This document shows positions 7,501 through 11,769 of a stretch of DNA of 11,769 bases, piece by piece. Numbering within the stretch: position 1 is the first letter of the stretch; every line of letters begins with the position of its first letter. The stretch is from the NCBI GenBank assembly GCA_017848075.1, contig JAGALG010000150.1, forward strand, positions 1 through 11,769, read 5' to 3'. The notes below the pieces were generated by a model that had not been told where the DNA came from, did no database searches, and was given only the letters and a program-made list of their open reading frames with translations. The position numbers were made by a program, and so were the translations under genes. Source of the DNA: Oscillospiraceae bacterium (GTDB lineage Bacteria; Bacillota; Clostridia; Oscillospirales; Ruminococcaceae).

Positions 7501-8116
7501 CCTGATACAGCAGAGGCAGAACATGCTTTCCGTGCTTGAACAGGCGCAAATACTCCTCCACATCACTGACCTTGCTCTCCCGAATGGCGATGGTCTGCAC
7601 CACAGCGCTATCCATTCCACTTTTCAGCAGGAAGGGGTAGAAGCCATTGGAGAACATCTCACCAAAGGCTTTTTTCACTGCCGGGAAGACTACAATGCAG
7701 CGGCTGCCGCGGGTCAGGATAAAGCCCTGATCCACCGTCTCATAGCTGTTCATGGGCTTGGTGCCCACAGGCAGACGGCAGCCTTCCAGCACACGATCAT
7801 TGAGGGAAATGCTGCGGCGCTGGCAATATTCCTCCACCACATGGCGGGACTGCTCCTCCTCTGCCAGCTGCAGATCCAAACCTTCCGCAATCATAGCCTT
7901 GCTGTAGAAGCCATCGGAACCGTCCAAAATAACGGTGATGGGATTTTCATTGACCGACTGCTGCAGCACATCCAGAAAACCATCCAGATCCCGGACAGCA
8001 GCTCCCTGTTCCCACTGCAGCTTTAAGAAATCGGACTGTGCTCTGGCACAGGCGGAATGAGCCAACAGCTCTGCCGCCGTGTACTGAGTGCATACAGAAA
8101 TGACATTCAGTTTCAC
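4580..8116 (-). CDS. Mosaic membrane protein: CinA/MoCF-like N-domain, class B sortase, three BIG2 domains, SpoIID/LytB domain
   Basis: A 1178-residue fusion. Residues 1-245 look like a degenerate CinA/molybdopterin-binding-type domain: an ILDGSDG turn at 63-69, RLPVGTKP at 114-121 and FPAVKKAFGEMF at 144-155. A lysine-rich stretch (about 250-285) precedes one membrane helix (288-309), implying N-terminus inside. Residues 343-533 are a class B sortase with His415 (YGHN), Cys516 (TLSTC) and Arg524, which would cleave and transfer surface proteins. A Pro/Glu linker leads to three BIG2 Ig-like domains (about 656-741, 746-821, 826-900) and then a Glu-rich linker. A SpoIID/LytB domain (928-1178) follows, with the presumed catalytic Glu952 (AEMG) and the GYGHGVGMSQLGA motif at 1142-1154; this family cuts peptidoglycan glycan strands. 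The start is GTG at 8116, since AAGGAGG (8125-8131) lies 8 nt upstream and the promoter sits within the longer open frame. First gene of an operon with trmL and a GNAT gene. The domain assignments are firm except for the N-domain. Confidence 0.9.
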   Translation of the reverse strand: MKLNVISVCTQYTAAELLAHSACARAQSDFLKLQWEQGAAVRDLDGFLDVLQQSVNENPITVILDGSDGFYSKAMIAEGLDLQLAEEEQSRHVVEEYCQRRSISLNDRVLEGCRLPVGTKPMNSYETVDQGFILTRGSRCIVVFPAVKKAFGEMFSNGFYPFLLKSGMDSAVVQTIAIRESKVSDVEEYLRLFKHGKHVLPLLYQEGEEHFLSITAIRSSEEESRQACESLLENLEAEMGSVVLTAANSKKEKKLAKKKSKALQEIEDYDPKEGKSEAKEKKGGFGMVRKLLLLLCICTFLGSAGYLGLRFYQSVSNLQGYESLREVYDNGGFPPIGYPADYDNDFSGLWQINPDVVGWLSIEGTSLDYPVVQTTDNTFYHRLNFEGESNLHGVPFVDCNVDLKEPSNNTIIYGHNIKNDDQMFNSLLKYWDPEYYKEHPIVEFHTVYGKRQYKIFAAFVANVNPSHGEVFQYHTFVDAVDLSDIQEYIYNVQVRNILNTGVDVLPSDKLLTLSTCTYEFDNARFVIVARELRAGESPEIDPSAVSKNSSPLMPDIWYQLYGGTKPVLEVPTFSDTVVLSTNSSPETKEEIKLNDDFIEASFEGSAFATLSALLQNVEEEPEKTEENSNQPPVTQVAPPTTETQPLKEEEKEVPKVESVTILSSNSSLHVGTTMDLQAAVEPQIPELTYQWKSSNPTVATVDSEGTVTAIAAGETTISLTVKNPQNEDDTMTTAPLALTITTPLPTEKVQVDEQDEINLTLTEGNSTGVTASGSSAYTWTSSNAAVATVSKRGTITAVSVGTATITVTGAQGDTAEVYVTVEALPETILLNGESSLTLNLKTGESSSVTASGSDSYTWKSSNEAVAEVSNKGKIYANAVGTATITVSGKAGGTATISVVVTAAPTVEQPKEEEEEEKPSSSIDKNETLSVKINGSTKKGSAYDIVCMMVQAEMGSSFHQEALKAQVVAAYTYVKYNNNAGIKPAVAAKTSISSNVAKAVEAVLGEAIYYNGSYINATYCAANAGVSNNCVDVWGGNLPYLVSVDSQGDEETVHYGYKTSLSRSYVEERIEDYLNIKPSGDPSEWFGDYSYGAGKYIDTIEICGSRVKGRKVRENLLQSKIRSSAFEVEYDAGSDKFIFTTYGYGHGVGMSQLGANYYAKQGWTYEEILEHYYSGAQVK
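5417..5842 (-). repeat. Tandem duplicated BIG2 domains within the sortase gene
   Basis: The second and third Ig-like domains share a near-identical frame: VTASGS, then YTW-SSN-AVA-VS-G-I, ending in VGTATITV-G. They are more alike than either is to the first domain (656-741), which suggests a recent internal duplication. They probably act as spacers holding the SpoIID domain away from the membrane. Confidence 0.75.
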
Positions 8117-8150
8117 GCACAATTCCTCCTTATAATACAAAATACTACAG

Positions 8151-8178
8151 TTTATATTATACGGAAAAAGTCTGTCAA
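8151..8178 (-). promoter_or_regulatory. Sigma-A promoter for the sortase operon
   Basis: A consensus TTGACA (8173-8178), a 16-nt spacer and TATAAA (8151-8156) on the minus strand. The predicted RNA start near 8144 gives a leader of about 28 nt, which supports the GTG start at 8116. A second TATAAT-like string overlaps at 8156-8162 but is too close to the -35 box. Confidence 0.75.
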
Positions 8179-8205
8179 CTTCAACTGCCATTTTGTGAAC
8201 AATAG

Positions 8206-8237
8206 AAAAGCAGCTTCCTCCAAAAGAGGAAGCTGCT
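8206..8237 (-). terminator. Rho-independent terminator of the chromate transporter operon
   Basis: A 12-bp perfect stem (8209-8220 against 8226-8237) with a 5-nt loop, on the minus strand, followed by TTTTCTATT. It starts about 10 nt after the stop codon of the second half-transporter. Confidence 0.9.
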
Positions 8238-8246
8238 GCTTGATTC

Positions 8247-8819
8247 TTAGGCTCCGAACTGGAAAAGCACACCCACTACGGCAGAGGCCGCAATGAATAC
8301 CAGTGGGTGGAGCTTATTGAACTTTTTAATTAGGAAGTAGAGGGCAACAAAGAGAATGATTGCCAGCCACTGAATGTCCCCAACAAGGGACAGGGGATCA
8401 AAAGAACCGCTGAAGCGGATCAGGCAGGGGTAAAGCGCCTGCAGACCTGCTGCGGCGATCAAACCGGCCACTGCCGGACGAAGACCGTAAAAGACAGACT
8501 GCACCAGCTGACTGCCTTTGAATTTCTCCATGATCTTATACACCCAAATGATGACCACGACGGAAGGGAAGACCAAACCAATAGTTGCACAAAGGCTGCC
8601 CAGAACACCTGCTGTGGTGAAGCCGGCATAAGTAGCCATATTGACACCGATGGGGCCAGGGGTGGACTCGGAGATTGCGATCATATCCATGACTGTTTCG
8701 GCAGTGAACCAGTTGGTCGTTTCTGCCATGTTGTACAGGAAGGGCAGGGTCGCCAAACCGCCGCCTACCGCAAAGAGGCCGGTTTTAAAGAATTCGTAAA
8801 ACAGCTTCAGTAAAATCAT
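8247..8819 (-). CDS. chrA: Chromate transporter, second half (CHR family, half-size)
   Basis: A 190-residue integral membrane protein. It is one CHR domain, about half the length of the full-size two-domain ChrA found in proteobacteria. Conserved family features are the FFKTGLFAVGGGLATLPFL stretch at about 10-28 and the STPGPIGVNMATYAGF stretch at about 53-68. The rest is several hydrophobic segments and a final hydrophobic helix. The family exports chromate, a sulfate mimic, and the two half-proteins are expected to work as a pair. The ATG at 8819 directly abuts the TAA of the upstream half gene (TAAATG), with GGGAGG 10 nt upstream inside that gene, so the two proteins should be made in matched amounts. 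The true physiological anion is not proven by sequence. Confidence 0.9.
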   Translation of the reverse strand: MILLKLFYEFFKTGLFAVGGGLATLPFLYNMAETTNWFTAETVMDMIAISESTPGPIGVNMATYAGFTTAGVLGSLCATIGLVFPSVVVIIWVYKIMEKFKGSQLVQSVFYGLRPAVAGLIAAAGLQALYPCLIRFSGSFDPLSLVGDIQWLAIILFVALYFLIKKFNKLHPLVFIAASAVVGVLFQFGA

Positions 8820-9359
8820 TTATTTGGCACCTCCCGCTTTTTTCACCAGCCAGCCGGCCAAACCGGCACCGATTACGAAGACTACCGGAGAAACATCCAG
8901 CAGCATCGTTCCGGCAAAGACAGCCAAACAGATCAGCAGGGTTGCCTTATCAATGACACCCTTCTTCCACAGTTTCTGAACAGCGTTCAGCACCAGAACA
9001 CCAACGCAGACACGGATACCGCCAAAGGCATTCTGCACCAGCGGCAGATCTGCAAAGTTCTGCAGGAAGGCCGCAATGATGGTGATGATAACCACAGACG
9101 GAGCGATCACACCGGCAGTGGAAAAGATCGAACCAATAACCCCTTTGTTTTTATAGCCAATGAAGGTGGCTACATTGACCGCGATAATACCCGGGGTACA
9201 CTGACCCAGCGCATAGTAATCCATGATTTCTTCTTCACTGACCCAGTTGCGTTTCTCTACGACTTCCTTCTGCAGCATTGGCAGCATAGCGTAGCCGCCG
9301 CCGAAGGTCAGACCGCCGATTCGGGCAAAGGTCAGGAACAGATCCAACAGTTCTTTCAA
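8820..9359 (-). CDS. chrA: Chromate transporter, first half (CHR family, half-size)
   Basis: A 179-residue integral membrane protein with the CHR signature near the N-terminus (FARIGGLTFGGGYAMLPML, about 11-29), then a WVSEEEIMDYYALGQCTPG-type motif (39-57) and IAVNVATFIGYK (59-70), followed by hydrophobic helices and a short Lys/Gly-rich tail. It is paired with the second half-gene and precedes it in one operon. The start is TTG at 9359: GGGAG (9367-9371) lies 7 nt upstream, the N-terminus matches the family, and no better ATG exists. A strong promoter (TTGCCA-17-TATAAT) lies directly upstream. The predicted role is proton- or potential-driven export of chromate or a similar anion. No regulator such as ChrB or PadR is adjacent. 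Confidence 0.9.
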   Translation of the reverse strand: MKELLDLFLTFARIGGLTFGGGYAMLPMLQKEVVEKRNWVSEEEIMDYYALGQCTPGIIAVNVATFIGYKNKGVIGSIFSTAGVIAPSVVIITIIAAFLQNFADLPLVQNAFGGIRVCVGVLVLNAVQKLWKKGVIDKATLLICLAVFAGTMLLDVSPVVFVIGAGLAGWLVKKAGGAK

Positions 9360-9394
9360 GAAAATTCTCCCTTTCTGTTCTGTAATACTCTCCC

Positions 9395-9423
9395 ATTATA
9401 AGCCTATCAGAAGGAATTGGCAA
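9395..9423 (-). promoter_or_regulatory. Sigma-A promoter for the chromate transporter pair
   Basis: TTGCCA (9418-9423), a 17-nt spacer and a perfect TATAAT (9395-9400) on the minus strand. The predicted RNA start near 9388 gives a short leader of about 29 nt. Confidence 0.82.
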
Positions 9424-9436
9424 GCCAAAAAAGGGC

Positions 9437-9469
9437 AAAAACAAAAGCCCCGTTGACCGGAGCTTTTGT
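9437..9469 (-). terminator. Rho-independent terminator of the Cys-rich peptide gene
   Basis: A 12-bp stem (9441-9452 against 9458-9469, one G-U pair) with a 5-nt loop, followed on the minus strand by a run of five Ts that includes the last stem base. It starts 14 nt after the stop codon and ends just before the -35 box of the next operon. Confidence 0.88.
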
Positions 9470-9482
9470 GGAAAGTTTGCAC

Positions 9483-9761
9483 TTATTCCTGTACTTCTTC
9501 CTCTGGAGCACAGTCGTCGCAGTTGCCGCAGCAGCAAGGCTCGCACTCTTCTTCGCAAGCACAGCAGCCGCAATCGCAGCATTCGTCTTCCAGATGGGCT
9601 TCGTAATATTCTTCGTCCTCCAGATCATCGTAGAGGAGTTCATCGTCAAAGTCATCCACCAGAGTTTCTTTTTTCTTTTTAAAGTATGCAGCCAGAGCGA
9701 TCAGCACGCCTGCAACTGCTACCAACAGTGCAATCAGAGAAATCAAGGTGCTTTTTTTCAT
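9483..9761 (-). CDS. Small membrane-anchored, acidic, Cys-rich protein (possible metal-binding)
   Basis: A 92-residue protein of no recognised family. Residues 4-26 form a single membrane helix (LISLIALLVAVAGVLIALAAY), followed by KKKK as a stop-transfer patch that favours a cytosolic tail. Residues 34-60 are strongly acidic (Asp/Glu with Tyr). Residues 60-83 hold 12 Cys in about 24 positions, arranged as CC-C-CC-C, single Cys, CCC and two further Cys, mixed with Asp and Glu. The tail ends in EEE-rich sequence. Such a Cys/acid cluster could bind soft or divalent metals (an inference only). The ATG at 9761 has AGGAGG (9770-9775) 8 nt upstream, and the gene has its own promoter (9795-9823) and terminator. 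The context with a chromate transporter directly downstream, but in a separate transcript, is suggestive of metal stress. It is a real gene by signals; its function is unknown. Confidence 0.78.
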   Translation of the reverse strand: MKKSTLISLIALLVAVAGVLIALAAYFKKKKETLVDDFDDELLYDDLEDEEYYEAHLEDECCDCGCCACEEECEPCCCGNCDDCAPEEEVQE

Positions 9762-9794
9762 AGCGAGAGCCTCCTAATTTATTTTGATACCTTT

Positions 9795-9823
9795 ATTATA
9801 AACGCAGCCGGGAAAAATAACAA
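9795..9823 (-). promoter_or_regulatory. Sigma-A promoter for the Cys-rich peptide gene
   Basis: TTGTTA (9818-9823), a 17-nt spacer and a perfect TATAAT (9795-9800) on the minus strand. The predicted RNA start near 9788 gives a leader of about 27 nt. Confidence 0.78.
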
Positions 9824-9846
9824 TCTATTTTCTTCTGCTTTTCCGT

Positions 9847-9871
9847 AAAAACTGCAAGTTTTCCCAAACTT
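9847..9871 (-). terminator. Weak terminator after gpmI
   Basis: Immediately after the gpmI stop codon, AAGTTT (9866-9871 on the minus strand) pairs with AAACTT (9856-9861) around a 4-nt loop. GCAG and five Ts follow. The stem is only six A/T-rich pairs, so it is a weak candidate and readthrough into the next gene is possible. Confidence 0.4.
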
Positions 9872-11386
9872 TTAAGCAAGGATCAGACTCTCACCGGACA
9901 TAGCAGCAGGCTGTTCCAGACCCAGCACAGACAGCATAGTCGGAGCCAGATCAGCCAAACGGCCGCCCTCCCGCAGCTTCACATCGCCCAGACCGATGAC
10001 CAGCAGCGGCACCGGATTGGTGGTGTGTGCGGTAAATGGTGTATGATCCTCTGCCAGCATCTGATCAGCGTTGCCGTGATCTGCGGTCAGCAGAACAGCA
10101 CCGCCCAGCTCCAGGGTTTTCTTCACGATGCGGCCCACACAGCTATCCACAGCTTCCACCGCTTTGACTGCGGCTTCAAACACGCCGGTATGGCCGACCA
10201 TGTCGCAGTTAGCATAGTTGATGATAACAACATCGTACTGATCCAGACGCTCTTCCAGAGCAGCGGTCACTTCATAGGCGCTCATCTCCGGCTGCAGGTC
10301 GTAGGTAGCAACCTTTGGAGAGCTGATAAGACAGCGATCCTCACCGGGGTACACCGTCTCCACACCGCCATTGAAGAAGAAGGTCACATGAGCATATTTT
10401 TCCGTTTCCGCAATGCGCAGCTGTTTGAGGCCCTTGCGGGAAATGTACTCGCCAAAGGTATCCTCCAGACTCTGCGGGTGGAAGGCAACCTGTACATTTG
10501 GCATGGTCGCATCATACTGCGTCATGCAGGTATAGCACAGAGGGAAGAAGCCCTTTGCCCGTTCAAAACCGCTGAAGGCTTCATCAACCAGGGTTCGGGT
10601 GATCTCTCTTGCCCGGTCCGGACGGAAGTTAAAGAAGATAACGGAGTCGTTGGCAGAAATCATGCCTTCCTGATCCACAACAACCGGAACAACAAACTCG
10701 TCCGTGACACCATTGGCGTAGGAATCCGCCATAGCCTTGATCGGGTCTGCTTCCAGCACGCCAATGCCATTTACCATGGCATCATAGGCCTTGCTGACGC
10801 GCTCCCAGCGGTTATCACGGTCCATTGCGTAATAGCGGCCGCTGATGGTAGCAATCTTGCCCACGCCCAGCTGTTCCAGCTTCGCAGCCAGCTGCTCCAC
10901 ATAGTCCTTACCGGAGGACGGAGGTACATCTCGACCATCCATGAAGCAATGAACAAAAACCTTCTCCAGGCCTTGTTCTTTTGCCATATCCAGCAGACCA
11001 AAGAGGTGCTGAATGTGGCTGTGTACGCCGCCATCGGACAGAAGACCCATCAGGTGCAGAGAAGAATCGTGTTCTTTGCAGTTGGCAACGGCCTTCTGCA
11101 GCTCCGGAATGGCGGAAAGACCGCCCTCCTCCACGCATTTGGTGATGCGGGTCAGTTCCTGATACACGATGCGGCCTGCACCGATGTTGGTATGCCCAAC
11201 CTCGGAGTTACCCATCTGTCCTCTTGGCAGACCCACATCCATACCGGAAGCCTGAATCTGCGTGTGAGGGTACTGCGCCATCAAAGCATCCAGATTCGGG
11301 GTATTGGCGCTGTAAATCGCATTTCCGACGGTGCTTTCGTTGATACCAAAGCCGTCGAGGATCATAAAAACAAGTGGTTTTTTCAT
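9872..11386 (-). CDS. gpmI: 2,3-bisphosphoglycerate-independent phosphoglycerate mutase
   Basis: A 504-residue cytosolic enzyme, typical of the family (about 505-515). It interconverts 3- and 2-phosphoglycerate in glycolysis and gluconeogenesis through a phosphoserine intermediate, using two Mn2+ ions. Visible landmarks: the metal ligand Asp11 in LDGFG; the nucleophile Ser61 in MGNSEVGHTNIGAGR; HCFMDGRDVPPSSG (146-159); SGRYYAMDRD-RWER (182-196); FNFRPDRAREITR (252-264); FFNGGVE (337-343); NYANCDMVGHTG (390-401); and TADHGNAD (434-441) near the C-terminus. I chose the ATG at 11386 over a GTG at 11395, because that GTG is part of the AGGTG ribosome site (11393-11397) lying 6 nt before the ATG. 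It follows tpiA by 9 nt in the same operon, as in many Firmicutes gap-pgk-tpiA-gpmI clusters. Confidence 0.97.
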   Translation of the reverse strand: MKKPLVFMILDGFGINESTVGNAIYSANTPNLDALMAQYPHTQIQASGMDVGLPRGQMGNSEVGHTNIGAGRIVYQELTRITKCVEEGGLSAIPELQKAVANCKEHDSSLHLMGLLSDGGVHSHIQHLFGLLDMAKEQGLEKVFVHCFMDGRDVPPSSGKDYVEQLAAKLEQLGVGKIATISGRYYAMDRDNRWERVSKAYDAMVNGIGVLEADPIKAMADSYANGVTDEFVVPVVVDQEGMISANDSVIFFNFRPDRAREITRTLVDEAFSGFERAKGFFPLCYTCMTQYDATMPNVQVAFHPQSLEDTFGEYISRKGLKQLRIAETEKYAHVTFFFNGGVETVYPGEDRCLISSPKVATYDLQPEMSAYEVTAALEERLDQYDVVIINYANCDMVGHTGVFEAAVKAVEAVDSCVGRIVKKTLELGGAVLLTADHGNADQMLAEDHTPFTAHTTNPVPLLVIGLGDVKLREGGRLADLAPTMLSVLGLEQPAAMSGESLILA

Positions 11387-11395
11387 GGTTTTCAC

Positions 11396-11769
11396 CTATT
11401 TGGCAGCATCGATGATGCCGGCAAAGTCAGCTGCTTTCAGTGCTGCGCCGCCGATCAGGCCGCCGTCAACATGAACTTTTTCCAGCAGCTCTTTGGCGTT
11501 GGATGGTTTCATGAAGCCGCCGTACTGAATGGTGGTAGCCTCTGCCACAGCTTCGCTGTAGAGCTCAGCCAGCACTTTGCGGATCTGGCCGCAGACTTCG
11601 TCTGCCTGATCTGCGGTAGCGGTTTTGCCGGTGCCGATGGCCCATACCGGCTCATAAGCGATGATGATGGATTTCATTTCTTCCTCAGAAACACCCTGCA
11701 GTGCTACTTTGGTCTGCATGCGAACGATTTCCTCGGTGATGCCCTGTTCTCTCTGTTCCAGAACCTCAC
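11396..11769 (-). CDS. tpiA: Triosephosphate isomerase, C-terminal half (gene continues past the right edge)
   Basis: Only the last 123 full codons are in the window and the start lies beyond base 11769. The reading frame stays open to the edge, preceding the internal ATG at 11719 with EVLEQREQGITEEIV-type TPI sequence, so that ATG is not the gene start. The enzyme interconverts glyceraldehyde-3-phosphate and dihydroxyacetone phosphate. The catalytic glutamate is in AYEPVWAIGTGKTAT (Glu codon at 11651-11653), in the canonical signature. The phosphate-binding segments IQYGGFMKPSNAKELL and DGGLIGGAALKA follow. It has an intact C-terminus and a TAG stop, with gpmI 9 nt downstream. Nothing odd was noticed. 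Confidence 0.96.
   Translation of the reverse strand, partial: EVLEQREQGITEEIVRMQTKVALQGVSEEEMKSIIIAYEPVWAIGTGKTATADQADEVCGQIRKVLAELYSEAVAEATTIQYGGFMKPSNAKELLEKVHVDGGLIGGAALKAADFAGIIDAAK

Noticed and set aside
8117..8272. Longer N-terminus of the sortase fusion starting at 8272
   Set aside because: A TTGACA-16-TATAAA promoter and an AAGGAGG site lie inside this stretch, so it is non-coding leader and promoter.
11396..11719. Reading the tpiA fragment as a small complete gene from the ATG at 11719
   Set aside because: The frame stays open with TPI-like sequence to the window edge and the catalytic glutamate signature sits at residue 23 from that ATG, so it is the 3' part of a normal tpiA.

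Overview
The window looks like ordinary chromosome from a low-to-mid GC member of the Firmicutes, most likely a gut-type Clostridia such as an Oscillospiraceae relative. This placement is an inference. It rests on strong AGGAGG-type ribosome binding sites, sigma-A promoters (several TTGNNN-17-TATAAT), a class B sortase, a SpoIID-type domain, paired half-size ChrA proteins and an ECF-type vitamin transporter. No rRNA, tRNA, CRISPR array, insertion sequence or phage gene was seen. Nine of the ten complete genes, plus one gene cut by the right edge, lie on the minus strand. The exception is a 61-residue protein on the plus strand.

Read in the direction of transcription (right to left), the layout is as follows. 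(a) The 3' part of tpiA and then gpmI, two neighbouring steps of lower glycolysis, are separated by 9 nt. (b) A single small gene with its own promoter and terminator encodes a membrane-anchored, acidic peptide with 12 cysteines packed into about 24 residues. (c) Two half-size chromate-transporter (CHR family) genes are joined as TAAATG, with their own promoter and terminator. (d) A 1178-residue mosaic protein has a degenerate CinA/MoCF-like cytosolic domain, one membrane helix, a class B sortase domain, three bacterial Ig-like (BIG2) domains and a C-terminal SpoIID/LytB domain. It heads a tightly coupled operon with trmL (tRNA wobble methyltransferase) and a GNAT acetyltransferase. (e) The plus-strand 61-residue protein converges on this operon and shares a bidirectional terminator with it. 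It is preceded by about 210 nt of leader containing three small UUC-loop hairpins. (f) A pyridoxal/pyridoxamine kinase gene and an ECF-transporter S component form a two-gene B6 salvage and uptake operon with a clear promoter and terminator. (g) A LivJ/LivK-type amino-acid-binding lipoprotein has its own promoter, a repeat-rich 5' leader and a terminator.

Most genes can be assigned with confidence. The most unusual item is the mosaic sortase protein, which joins a transpeptidase and a peptidoglycan-glycan-acting domain on the outside of the cell to a nucleotide/cofactor-binding-like domain on the inside. Second is the cysteine-rich acidic membrane peptide beside the chromate transporter. Several leader and operator-like repeats are reported as candidates only.
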